From Rhodococcus pyridinivorans (GTDB taxonomy: Bacteria > Actinomycetota > Actinomycetes > Mycobacteriales > Mycobacteriaceae), in the NCBI RefSeq assembly GCF_900105195.1, contig NZ_FNRX01000002.1, forward strand, positions 1,116,001 through 1,180,000: a DNA stretch of 64,000 nucleotides, in the 5' to 3' direction. Under the pieces are notes generated by a model. It saw only the letters and a list, made by a program, of their open reading frames with translations. It made no database searches and had not been told where the DNA came from. How positions within the stretch are numbered: position 1 is the stretch's first letter; each line of letters starts with the position of its first letter. Below, one piece after another: positions 24,825 through 32,729 of the stretch. The position numbers and the translations under genes were made by a program.

Positions 24825-26759
24825 ATGGAGCGCATGGCGTCGAGCGCGAAACTCGAACAGGTCGTCATCCGCATCGCCGGCGACTCCGGCGACGGCATGC
24901 AACTCGCCGGTGACAGGTTCACCGCCGAGGCGGCGGCCTTCGGCAACGACCTTGCCACACAACCCAACTTCCCCGCCGAGATCCGCGCACCTCAGGGCAC
25001 TCTTCCCGGGGTCTCGAGCTTCCAGATCCAGATCGCCGACCACGACATCCTCACCGCCGGCGACCGCCCCGACGTGCTGGTCGCGATGAACCCGGCGGCC
25101 TTCAAGGCCAACGTCGGCGACCTGCCCCGAGGCGGCACCGTCATCGTGAACAGCGACGAGTTCACCAAACGGAACCTGAGCAAGGCGGGATACGACGCCG
25201 ATCCGCTCGGTACCGACGCCGTGCAGCATCTGACCGTCCACGCCCTGCCGATGAGCACCCTCACCGCCGGAGCCGTCGAACCCGCCGGTGTGGGCAAGAA
25301 GGACGCGCAGCGCTCGAAGAACATGTTCGCGCTCGGTCTCCTGTCGTGGATGTACGGGAGGCCGATCGCGCCGGTCGAGACGTTCCTCGAGCGCAAGTTC
25401 ACGTCGAAACCCGACATCGCGCACGCGAACGTCCTCGCCCTGCGCGCCGGCTGGAACTACGGCGAGACCACCGAGACGTTCGCCGCAACCTACGAGGTGG
25501 CCCGCGCGGCACTGCCACCCGGGACGTACCGGCAGATCACCGGCAACACCGCCCTCGCCTACGGTCTCGTCGCGGCGGGTCGCGCGGCGGGGATGGACGT
25601 CTTCCTCGGCACCTACCCGATCACGCCGGCCTCCGACATCCTCCACGAACTGAGCAGACTCGGACGCTTCGGAGTGCACACCTTCCAAGCCGAGGACGAG
25701 ATCGCGGGTATCGGCGCCGCGATCGGCGCGTCCTACGGTGGCGCGCTCGGGGTCACGAGCACGTCGGGTCCGGGAATCGCCCTGCAATCCGAGGCCATCG
25801 GTCTGGCGGTGATGACCGAACTGCCGCTGATCGTCGTCGACGTCCAGCGTGGTGGACCGTCCACGGGCCTTCCGACGAAGACCGAACAGGCCGACCTGAT
25901 GCAGGCGATGTTCGGCCGCAACGGCGAATCGCCCGTCGCGATCGTCGCTCCGCAGTCACCCGCCGACTGCTTCGACGCCGCACTCGAAGCCGCGCGCATC
26001 GCCATCACCTACCGCACCCCGGTCATGCTGTTGTCCGACGGTGCGATCGCCAACGGATCCGAACCGTGGCGGATCCCCGACATCGACGACCTGCCCCGCA
26101 TCGATCCGCGCTTCGCCGCGTCGCCGGGTGACGACGATCCCGGCTACCTGCCCTACGCCCGCCACGCCGACACCCTCGCGCGCGACTGGGCGATACCCGG
26201 CACCGCAGGTCGCGAGCATCGGATCGGCGGACTCGAGAAGGCCGACGGCACCGGCGACATCTCGTACCACCACACCAACCACGAGCTGATGACCCGACTG
26301 CGGGTCGCGCGGGTGGCCGGCATCGACGTCCCGGATCTCGACGTCGACGACCCCACCGGCGACGCCGAGGTGCTCGTGCTCGGCTGGGGTTCGTCGTACG
26401 GGCCGATCGGGGAGGCCGTGCGTCGCGCCCGGCGAGCGGGGCATGTCGTCGCCCGCGCGCACCTCCGGCACCTGGCGCCGATGCCGAAGAATCTCGGCGA
26501 CGTGCTCGGCCGCTACCGGCGCGTGCTGGTCCCGGAGATGAACCTCGGTCAGCTGTCCTTCCTGCTGCGGTCGCGGTTCGATGCCGACATCCAGCCGGTG
26601 ACGAAGGTATCCGGCATGGCGTTCCGCGCCGACGAACTCCACGACGCCATCGAAGCCGAGTTCGCCGGAACACTCGCCGACACCGAACGATCCCGGACGC
26701 CGGCCGCGGTCGCCTCGTCGACGAAACTCGACCCGACAGCAGAGAGGGCACGAGCATGA
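24825..26759 (+). CDS. korA: 2-oxoglutarate:ferredoxin oxidoreductase, alpha subunit (fused gamma-alpha)
   Basis: A 644-residue KorA. The N-terminal gamma-type domain (about residues 7-190: VVIRIAGDSGDGMQLAGDRF, ATQPNFPAEIRAPQGTLPGVSSFQ) is fused to the alpha/pyrimidine domain (about 225-470: GNTALAYGLVAAGRAAGMDVFLGTYPITPASDIL, VTSTSGPGIALQSEAIG) and a transketolase-C-like domain. This fused layout matches mycobacterial KorA. It decarboxylates 2-oxoglutarate (or a related 2-oxoacid) to an acyl-CoA, reducing ferredoxin. ATG 24825 (GAGGG 5 nt upstream) is preferred over GTG 24813 and ATG 24834. Its stop overlaps korB. Confidence 0.92.
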   Translation: MERMASSAKLEQVVIRIAGDSGDGMQLAGDRFTAEAAAFGNDLATQPNFPAEIRAPQGTLPGVSSFQIQIADHDILTAGDRPDVLVAMNPAAFKANVGDLPRGGTVIVNSDEFTKRNLSKAGYDADPLGTDAVQHLTVHALPMSTLTAGAVEPAGVGKKDAQRSKNMFALGLLSWMYGRPIAPVETFLERKFTSKPDIAHANVLALRAGWNYGETTETFAATYEVARAALPPGTYRQITGNTALAYGLVAAGRAAGMDVFLGTYPITPASDILHELSRLGRFGVHTFQAEDEIAGIGAAIGASYGGALGVTSTSGPGIALQSEAIGLAVMTELPLIVVDVQRGGPSTGLPTKTEQADLMQAMFGRNGESPVAIVAPQSPADCFDAALEAARIAITYRTPVMLLSDGAIANGSEPWRIPDIDDLPRIDPRFAASPGDDDPGYLPYARHADTLARDWAIPGTAGREHRIGGLEKADGTGDISYHHTNHELMTRLRVARVAGIDVPDLDVDDPTGDAEVLVLGWGSSYGPIGEAVRRARRAGHVVARAHLRHLAPMPKNLGDVLGRYRRVLVPEMNLGQLSFLLRSRFDADIQPVTKVSGMAFRADELHDAIEAEFAGTLADTERSRTPAAVASSTKLDPTAERARA

Positions 26760-27826
26760 CCGGACTCCTCGGCCACGATCTCGGACTCCGCCCGCACACC
26801 GACGCACTCGACGGTGTGCCCCGGACGGACGACCCGCAGAAGGCGAAGGACTTCACGTCCGACCAGGAAGTGCGGTGGTGTCCGGGTTGCGGCGACTACG
26901 TCATCCTCGCGACGGTCCGCAGCCTGCTGCCCGAATTGGGTGTCCGGCGTGAGAATCTCGTGTTCGTCTCCGGTATCGGATGCTCGTCGCGCTTCCCCTA
27001 CTATCTCGACACCTACGGTGTGCACTCGATCCACGGACGCGCCCCGACACTCGCGACCGGTCTGGCGGTGACGCGTCCGGATCTGTCGGTGTGGGTCGTG
27101 ACCGGCGACGGCGACGCCCTGTCGATCGGCGGCAACCATCTCGTCCACGCCCTGCGTCGCAACGTGAACATGCGGATCCTGTTGTTCAACAACCGGATCT
27201 ACGGCCTGACCAAGGGGCAGTACTCGCCGACCTCGGAGGTCGGCAAGGTCACCAAGTCCTCACCCGGTGGGTCGGTCGACGCGCCGTTCAACACCCTGTC
27301 GCTCGCGCTCGGCGCCGAGGCGTCCTTCGTCGCACGTGCTCTCGACTCCGATCGCGCCGGACTGACGGAGGTCCTGCGCGCGGCGGCACACCATCGCGGT
27401 GCGGCCTTCGTCGAGATCCTGCAGGACTGCCCGATCTTCAACGACGGCTCGTTCGACGTGTTGCGCAAGGACGAAGCGCTGTCGCACCTGATCCCGCTGC
27501 GGCACGGCGAACCGATCATCTTCGGCGTCGACGACGAGCGGTGCGTCGTCCGAAAGGGTTTCGGTCTGCGGGTGGCGCAACGCTCCGAGGTGGACGCCGC
27601 CGACATCGTCGTGCACGACGCGCACACCGACGACCCCGAATACGCGTACGCGCTGTCGCGGCTGTCGGACCAGGACCTTCGTTACGTCGTCACGGGGATC
27701 GTGCGGCAGGTCGGGCGGACGACCTACGACGACGCGGAGCGCGCTCGGGTGCGGACCGCGCGGGAGTCCGGCACCGCCGACCTGCAGCAGTTGCTGCGGG
27801 GCGACAACACGTGGACCGTGCCCTGA
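26756..27826 (+). CDS. korB: 2-oxoglutarate:ferredoxin oxidoreductase, beta subunit
   Basis: The 356-residue thiamine-diphosphate subunit: Cys42 and Cys45 (WCPGCGD), Cys76 (GIGCSSR) and a Cys in LQDCPIFNDG are the expected [4Fe-4S] ligands, and GDGDALSIGGNH with a downstream NNRIYGLTKGQ forms the Mg-ThDP site. The start overlaps korA (ATGA). Together they form the CO2-releasing, ferredoxin-reducing alternative to the 2-oxoglutarate dehydrogenase complex that supports growth on fatty acids in mycobacteria. Confidence 0.93.
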   Translation: MTGLLGHDLGLRPHTDALDGVPRTDDPQKAKDFTSDQEVRWCPGCGDYVILATVRSLLPELGVRRENLVFVSGIGCSSRFPYYLDTYGVHSIHGRAPTLATGLAVTRPDLSVWVVTGDGDALSIGGNHLVHALRRNVNMRILLFNNRIYGLTKGQYSPTSEVGKVTKSSPGGSVDAPFNTLSLALGAEASFVARALDSDRAGLTEVLRAAAHHRGAAFVEILQDCPIFNDGSFDVLRKDEALSHLIPLRHGEPIIFGVDDERCVVRKGFGLRVAQRSEVDAADIVVHDAHTDDPEYAYALSRLSDQDLRYVVTGIVRQVGRTTYDDAERARVRTARESGTADLQQLLRGDNTWTVP

Positions 27827-27913
27827 TGCCCGTAGCCGCTACCGTCCTGGCTATTCGCCGCCGCAATTGCTGTGGCGGATGGTCGAAGTCGTTGCGGATC
27901 GGGCATGTGTGAA

Positions 27914-27934
27914 CAATTTGTTGACAACAACTTG
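27914..27934. promoter_or_regulatory. Near-perfect 21-bp palindrome upstream of a small gene
   Basis: The centre TTGTTG-A-CAACAA (27918-27930) is perfect, and the outer CAA/TTG extend it to 27914-27934 with one mismatched pair. It includes TTGACA (27921-27926), so a bound repressor would cover the -35 region. Lies 22 bp before the ATG at 27956. Confidence 0.55.
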
Positions 27935-27955
27935 CTCACGCGCCGTCCTGGGATC

Positions 27956-28138
27956 ATGTCCGAGGAAGGTTTCACCCCACCCGATCCGCGTCGCGAACGC
28001 GCCCATCGTGAGTACGCGGGGCTGTTCCGGATCGCCGAACGGCACGGCAGCACTCCCGAACAACGGGCCAGGCAGTCGCACCCCGAGATGCTCGACCCGC
28101 TCGGCGCCATCCGTCTCGTCAAACGAGTCGACGCATAA
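27956..28138 (+). CDS. Small conserved-looking hypothetical protein
   Basis: A 60-residue soluble, charged protein (MSEEGFTPPDPRRERAHREY at the start, LDPLGAIRLVKRVDA at the end) with no signal peptide, membrane segment or Cys. I do not recognise it. The preceding palindrome with TTGACA and the following large inverted repeat frame it as a separate transcription unit between korB and the convergent MaoC gene. The ribosome-binding site is weak. Coding status is moderately supported by position and codon use. Confidence 0.5.
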   Translation: MSEEGFTPPDPRRERAHREYAGLFRIAERHGSTPEQRARQSHPEMLDPLGAIRLVKRVDA

Positions 28139-28141
28139 CGA

Positions 28142-28197
28142 CGAAACCGACATTGTTCGCGATTTCCCAAACGATTTCGCGCACAACGTCGGTTTCG
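28142..28197. terminator. Long inverted repeat between convergent genes
   Basis: Arms 28142-28161 and 28178-28197 pair over 20 bp with two mismatches; the outer 10 bp (CGAAACCGAC / GTCGGTTTCG) are perfect. The loop is 16 nt. Placement between the small gene and the convergent MaoC gene fits a bidirectional terminator, though the stem is unusually long and there is no T-tract. Confidence 0.55.
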
Positions 28198-28207
28198 GCA
28201 GGGGCTG

Positions 28208-29227
28208 TCAGGCCATGAGTGCGGTGAACCGCCAATCCAGCACGGGCGCCGGCTCGGCACCGCCGCGGTTGCCGTTCGCGGCACCGCCGCGGTGCGCGTA
28301 GACGACCGACCGCAGGTTCAGCACGCCACCGCCCTCGGCGAGGGGCTCGGCGGATTCGACGTGCAGGTCGCTGGTGAGGGTGTCGCCCTCCTGCACCGGA
28401 CCGGTGTGGTCGCACGACTTCCAACCCAGCACCGTCACGAGATTCGGCAGCGCGCGCGTCGCCTGCGAGAAGGCCAGGCCGATGGTGTGGCCGCCGTACA
28501 CGAGACGACCCGACGCGCCGACCCGCTCGTCGTGGTGCGTCGCCGCGATGTTGAGGCTCAGGCGCGCGAGTTCCGGTGCGCTCGAGACGACATCGCCGCT
28601 GGACTGCAGCACGGCACCGGCGAGGGACTTGTCGAAGTGCTCGCCCGGCACCTTCGACCGGTAGACATCCAGATCCCAGTCGGCGGGCGCGGACCACTGC
28701 GGTTCGTCCTGCGGTCCGATGGCCGAGAGGTCGTCGGAGTGCACGACGCGGTCGGGGTCGGGGTTCTCGCTCAGCGGCAGCATCGCGCAGCGGTAGAAGT
28801 CGAGGACGGTGTTGCCGTCCTGGTCGACGGTATTCATGCGCAGCGCCGCGAGTCCGGTGGGCCTGCGTCTGGGTTTGACCGAATTCTCCTTCAGCCCCAC
28901 GACTTCGGTGGTGGTGTAGAGAGTGTCGCCGATGTGCGGAAAGCGGCGGAAACGCAGGCCGCGGTAGAAGAGGTTGGCCTTGACGTGGTGCGTGACGAGC
29001 GTGGACTGCCCGATCGCGATGTCGGTGACGAAACCGGCGTGCGCGACCGGCCCACCCGCGACGGCGGCCGAGAGGTGCTTGTCGAGCGGAAGGCGCAGGC
29101 GGTCACCGAGAATGCTCTGGTGCGCGGCGGCGAGGCCGTCGGTGAGCGTCACGGCGGGGGCGGTGTCGAAGACCTGACCGACGGTCAGTTCGTCGAAATA
29201 GGGTCCGCCGACGTACGAGGTGGTCAT
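28208..29227 (-). CDS. Double-hotdog MaoC-family hydratase, mesaconyl-CoA hydratase-like
   Basis: The 339-residue protein consists of two hotdog halves: an N-terminal one (PYFDELTVGQVFDTAPAVTLTDGLAAAHQSILGDRL, about residues 8-42) and a C-terminal one (about 185-335: DVVSSAPELARLSLNIAATHHD, LVYGGHTIGLAFSQATRALPN, LTSDLHVESAEPL). Length and order match mesaconyl-CoA/beta-methylmalyl-CoA dehydratases. The adjoining gene is a CitE-type lyase 5 bp away, in the classical hydratase-then-lyase pair that splits C5 dicarboxyl-CoA esters. Mtb has an analogous MaoC-CitE neighbourhood at Rv2498c-Rv2499c. The exact substrate is inferred. Confidence 0.82.
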   Translation of the reverse strand: MTTSYVGGPYFDELTVGQVFDTAPAVTLTDGLAAAHQSILGDRLRLPLDKHLSAAVAGGPVAHAGFVTDIAIGQSTLVTHHVKANLFYRGLRFRRFPHIGDTLYTTTEVVGLKENSVKPRRRPTGLAALRMNTVDQDGNTVLDFYRCAMLPLSENPDPDRVVHSDDLSAIGPQDEPQWSAPADWDLDVYRSKVPGEHFDKSLAGAVLQSSGDVVSSAPELARLSLNIAATHHDERVGASGRLVYGGHTIGLAFSQATRALPNLVTVLGWKSCDHTGPVQEGDTLTSDLHVESAEPLAEGGGVLNLRSVVYAHRGGAANGNRGGAEPAPVLDWRFTALMA

Positions 29228-29232
29228 GGCTT

Positions 29233-30078
29233 TCAGGCTCCGATCTTCGACAGGGTGCGGCGGGCGGCGACGGCGACGGCCTCGTCGAGCATCTGCCCGT
29301 CGAGCTGGGCGGCTCCGGCGCCGCGGTTCTCGGCTTCCTCGAGCGCGGCGAGAACCTTGCGGGCGGCGTCGACCTGATCGTCGGTGGGCGTGAAGGCCGC
29401 TGCAGCAGAGGTGATCTGCGCAGGGTGGATGACCCACTTGCCGTCGAATCCGAGATCGGACACCCACTGCACCGAGTGACGGAAGGCGTCGTCGTCGGCG
29501 ATGCCGAGGAACGGGCCGTCGATCGCCTGGACACCCGCGGCGCGGGCGGCGTGCAGCACGCGGTCCTGCACGTAGAGCCAGTGCTCGGGCGCGGCGGTGC
29601 GAGCGCGGCCCAGGGAGGCGCCGAGGTCGGCGTAGCCGATGATCACGCCGGCAACCCGGGGCCCGGCGACGATCTCGTCGATGCGCTGCACGCCGGCGGG
29701 GGTCTCGATGAGGGCCTGCACCGGGACGGTCGAATCGCCGAGGATGCGGTCGGCCTCGACGAGGTCGTCGGCGCTCTCGACCTTGGGGATCACGATCGAG
29801 GCGAGGGCGTCGCCGAGTGCGGCGCACGTGCGCAGGTCGTCCTCGAACCAGGGCGTGCCGCGTCCGTTGATGCGCACGGAGACGGTGCGTGCGGCGCCGT
29901 GTTCGCGGACCAGGGGAGCCACGAGTTCGCGGGCGGCGTCCTTCTGGTCGGCGGTGACGGCGTCCTCGAGGTCGAGGACGACCTCGTCGGCGGCGGAGGC
30001 GAGGGCCTTACCGGCTTTGCGTTCGTCGGAGCCGGGGGCGACGAGAACGGCGCGCCGGCGGAGGTGTTGCTCGGAAGA
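29233..30078 (-). CDS. HpcH/HpaI-CitE family lyase (malyl-/citramalyl-CoA lyase-like)
   Basis: A 281-residue CitE-like TIM-barrel lyase: RRAVLVAPGSDERKAGKAL, EVVLDLEDAVTADQKDAAR (metal-ligand Glu/Asp), VSVRINGRGTPWFEDDL, IPKVESADDL, ALIETPAGV (second metal acid) and GKWVIHPAQI. It would cleave a 3-hydroxyacyl-CoA such as malyl- or citramalyl-CoA into acetyl-CoA plus a 2-oxoacid. I chose GTG 30078 because the conserved fold starts right after it; the ATG at 30132 lies inside the shared regulatory box and would add an unconserved 18-residue leader. Operon with the MaoC hydratase. Confidence 0.82.
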   Translation of the reverse strand, partial: SSEQHLRRRAVLVAPGSDERKAGKALASAADEVVLDLEDAVTADQKDAARELVAPLVREHGAARTVSVRINGRGTPWFEDDLRTCAALGDALASIVIPKVESADDLVEADRILGDSTVPVQALIETPAGVQRIDEIVAGPRVAGVIIGYADLGASLGRARTAAPEHWLYVQDRVLHAARAAGVQAIDGPFLGIADDDAFRHSVQWVSDLGFDGKWVIHPAQITSAAAAFTPTDDQVDAARKVLAALEEAENRGAGAAQLDGQMLDEAVAVAARRTLSKIGA

Positions 30079-30118
30079 CACGGGGACCTCGGGGAGTTCG
30101 GTCGGCAATGACGGCGCT

Positions 30119-30132
30119 AAATGTACGGCCAT
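30119..30132 (-). promoter_or_regulatory. Regulatory box upstream of the CitE-MaoC operon
   Basis: AAATGTACGGCCAT (minus strand ATGGCCGTACATTT). It is the inverted counterpart of the box at 30265-30277 and nearly identical to the box at 22617-22630. Confidence 0.55.
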
Positions 30133-30236
30133 TGTTGGCGGTATGCCACCCCACGGAGAGGTGTGCTCATAGGAAGGTGCAGTCGTTCGTATCGTCGAAA
30201 ACTCTGCAATCACGACGTCGAATGACGGTCCTTGCG

Positions 30237-30277
30237 TTGACAACGTCCGAGCTCGGTCCACAAAATGGCCGTACAAA
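30237..30277 (+). promoter_or_regulatory. Promoter and regulatory box upstream of the acyl-CoA dehydrogenase
   Basis: TTGACA (30237-30242), 18-bp spacer, CAAAAT (30261-30266), with ATGGCCGTACAAA (30265-30277) overlapping the -10 end. The same design occurs before whiB at 22702-22741. Confidence 0.6.
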
Positions 30278-30320
30278 GTTTGCCGGGTCCGTGTGGCCCG
30301 TCCCCAACGAAGGATGCCCC

Positions 30321-31472
30321 GTGACCTACCTGAACGACGAAGAGACTTTTCTGGTCGAGACCGTCCGCGACTTCATCGATCGGGAGGTCAAGCCGTCGGT
30401 GCAGGAGGTCGAGCACGCCAACGAGTACCCCGAGAAGTGGATCGAGCAGATGAAGCAGATCGGCATCTACGGGCTCGCCGTGCCCGAGGAGTACGGCGGC
30501 TCGCCGGTGTCGATGCCCTGCTACGTCCAGGTCACCGAGGAACTCGCCCGCGGATGGATGTCGCTGTCGGGTGCGATGGGCGGGCACACCGTCGTCGCCA
30601 AGCTGCTGACCCTGTTCGGCACCGAGGAGCAGAAGAGCAAGTATCTGCCCAAGCTCGCCACCGGTGAGATCCGGGCGACGATGGCGCTGACCGAGCCCGG
30701 CGGCGGCTCCGACCTGCAAGCGATGACGACGACCGCCAAGCGTGACGGCGACGAGCTGGTCATCAACGGTGCCAAGACGTGGATCACCAACGCGCGTCGC
30801 TCGGGGCTGATCGCGCTGCTGTGCAAGACCGACCCCACCGCGCAGCCGCGCCACAAGGGCATCTCCGTCGTGCTCGTCGAGCACGGCCCGGGTCTGACCG
30901 TCTCACGCGACCTGCCCAAGCTGGGTTACAAGGGCGTCGAGTCGTGCGAGCTGAGCTTCGATGGCTACCGCATCTCCGCCGACGCGATCCTCGGCGGCGA
31001 GCCCGGCAAGGGCTTCGCCCACATGATGAAGGGCCTCGAGACCGGCCGTCTGCAGGTCGCCTCCCGCGCCCTCGGTGTCGCGACCGCTGCACTCGAGGAT
31101 TCCCTCGCCTACGCGCAGCAGCGCGAGAGCTTCGGTCAGCCGATCTGGAAGCACCAGTCCATCGGCAACTACCTGGCGGAGATGGCCACCAAGCTCACCG
31201 CGGCCCGGCAGCTGGCGCGCTACGCGGCGGAGAAGTACGACAGCGGCGAGCGCTGCGACATGGAAGCCGGTATGGCCAAGCTGTACTGCTCGGAGATCGC
31301 GATGGAGATCGCCCTGAACGCGGTGCGCATCCACGGCGGCTACGGCTACTCCACCGAGTACGACGTCGAGCGCTACTTCCGCGACGCGCCGCTGATGATC
31401 GTCGGCGAGGGCACCAACGAGATCCAGCGCAACGTCATCGCGAGCCAGCTCGTAGCACGCGGCGGACTGTGA
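30321..31472 (+). CDS. Acyl-CoA dehydrogenase
   Basis: A 383-residue enzyme with MALTEPGGGSDLQAMTTTA, WITNARRSGLIALL and the catalytic C-terminal VGEGTNEIQRNVIASQLV. GTG 30321 follows AAGGA at 7 nt; an out-of-frame ATG nearby is rejected. Divergent from the CitE-MaoC operon through a 242-bp region with paired regulatory boxes, so the three genes probably serve one pathway, for example branched-chain acyl-CoA oxidation feeding a hydratase and lyase. Followed 26 bp later by a GntR regulator. Confidence 0.9.
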   Translation: MTYLNDEETFLVETVRDFIDREVKPSVQEVEHANEYPEKWIEQMKQIGIYGLAVPEEYGGSPVSMPCYVQVTEELARGWMSLSGAMGGHTVVAKLLTLFGTEEQKSKYLPKLATGEIRATMALTEPGGGSDLQAMTTTAKRDGDELVINGAKTWITNARRSGLIALLCKTDPTAQPRHKGISVVLVEHGPGLTVSRDLPKLGYKGVESCELSFDGYRISADAILGGEPGKGFAHMMKGLETGRLQVASRALGVATAALEDSLAYAQQRESFGQPIWKHQSIGNYLAEMATKLTAARQLARYAAEKYDSGERCDMEAGMAKLYCSEIAMEIALNAVRIHGGYGYSTEYDVERYFRDAPLMIVGEGTNEIQRNVIASQLVARGGL

Positions 31473-31498
31473 CGACCGGCCGCTAGGATCGGTCCGTC

Positions 31499-32245
31499 AT
31501 GGACTACAAGGTGCGGGAAACGGAACCGGCCTACGCGCAACTCGCGCGCCAGCTCCGGGAGGCCGTCGAGGCGGGACGGTACAGCGACGGCACGCGGCTG
31601 CCCACCGAGGCCGAACTCGCCGAGGAACACGGCGTGAGCCGGCAGACGGTGCGTCGCGCCTTCCAGGATCTCGTGGCCGACGGCATCGTCTACCGTGTTC
31701 CCGGCCGCGGCACCTTCGCGAACGAGTCGGGCCGGCGTTATCGGCGCCAGCTCGGCTCGATCGAGGATCTGCTCGCTCTGTCGGCCGACACGGTCATGCA
31801 GATCGTCTCGCCGTTGCGGCGCGGGGTCGACATCGATGCGGCGAGCCGGCTCCGCCTCGACACCGACGTGCTGTACACCGCGGTCTTCAAGCGTCTGCAC
31901 GACGGAATCCCCTTCGTACTCACCACCGTTCATCTGCCCGAACCCGTCGCCGCGCACGTACTCGACTCGCCGGAGCTCCAAGCGGGTGCGTCCAGCCGGA
32001 ACACGATGATCGGCCTGCTCGAACCCCATCTCGACAGTCCCATCGTCGAAGCCGCACAGTCCATCACGGTCGCGCTCGCCACCGAACAGGTGGCGACCGA
32101 ACTGAATTGTGAAGTAGGACATCCCTTGCTGCGCGTCGACCGGTTGTACTCGAACGACGATGGCGTGCCCACCGAGTTGTCGGTGAGTTACTTTCTGCCC
32201 GAGCACTACACCTATCGCGTCACCCTCAGGCGAGCCGGTCTCTGA
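31499..32245 (+). CDS. GntR-family regulator, HutC/UTRA subfamily
   Basis: 248 residues: winged-helix GntR domain at about 10-75 (AYAQLARQLREAVEAGRYSDGTRLPTEAELAEEHGVSRQTVRRAFQDL, then VPGRGTFA) and a UTRA effector domain (about 95-240, ending VDRLYSNDDGVPTELSVSYFLPEHYTYRV). A -10-like TAGGAT sits 9 bp before the ATG. HutC-type regulators bind short inverted repeats and respond to small acids or sugars. It is the best local candidate to bind the ATGGCCGTACA boxes; not demonstrated. Confidence 0.88.
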   Translation: MDYKVRETEPAYAQLARQLREAVEAGRYSDGTRLPTEAELAEEHGVSRQTVRRAFQDLVADGIVYRVPGRGTFANESGRRYRRQLGSIEDLLALSADTVMQIVSPLRRGVDIDAASRLRLDTDVLYTAVFKRLHDGIPFVLTTVHLPEPVAAHVLDSPELQAGASSRNTMIGLLEPHLDSPIVEAAQSITVALATEQVATELNCEVGHPLLRVDRLYSNDDGVPTELSVSYFLPEHYTYRVTLRRAGL

Positions 32246-32273
32246 CCGTCGCCGCACATCGACAGGAGCAACA

Positions 32274-32726
32274 ATGCGGGTTCTCAACGGAATCGACGAG
32301 GTCGAGAAGGCCGTCGGCGAGCACCTCGGCTACAGCGATTGGCTCGAGATCGACCAGAAGCGCATCGACCTGTTCGCCGAGGCCACCGGTGATCACCAGT
32401 GGATCCACGTCGACCCCGAGCGTGCGAAGGACGGCCCGTACGGCAAGACCATCGCCCACGGTTACCTGACCCTGTCGCTGCTGCCGGTGCTCGGCACCCA
32501 GATCTTCTCCCTCGAGGGCCTGAAGATGAAGGTCAACTACGGCAGCAACAAGGTTCGCTATCCCGCGCCGGTCCCCGTCGGCTCGCGGATCCGTGCCGGC
32601 GCCGAGTTCACATCGCTCGAGCGCACCGCCAAGGGTGCGAACCTCGTCGTCGGATACACCATCGAGATCGAGGGTGGAGCGCGTCCGGCACTGGTCGCCG
32701 AGACGGTGGTCGTTCTCGTCCCCTGA
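32274..32726 (+). CDS. Single-hotdog MaoC-like (R)-enoyl-CoA hydratase
   Basis: A 150-residue MaoC-family hydratase with the 'hydratase 2' motif FAEATGDHQWIHVDPERA (catalytic Asp40 and His45) and GPYGKTIAHGYLTLSLL. The ATG is preceded by ACAGGAG. It lies 28 bp behind the GntR gene and probably in the same transcript. It would hydrate a 2-enoyl-CoA to the (R)-3-hydroxyacyl-CoA. It closely resembles NodN-like hydratases of mycobacteria. Confidence 0.88.
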   Translation: MRVLNGIDEVEKAVGEHLGYSDWLEIDQKRIDLFAEATGDHQWIHVDPERAKDGPYGKTIAHGYLTLSLLPVLGTQIFSLEGLKMKVNYGSNKVRYPAPVPVGSRIRAGAEFTSLERTAKGANLVVGYTIEIEGGARPALVAETVVVLVP

Positions 32727-32729
32727 TCG

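Noticed and set aside
30078..30132. ATG at 30132 as start of the CitE-like gene
   Set aside because: It lies inside a regulatory box that recurs at three other non-coding positions, has no ribosome-binding site, and the added residues are unlike the family.
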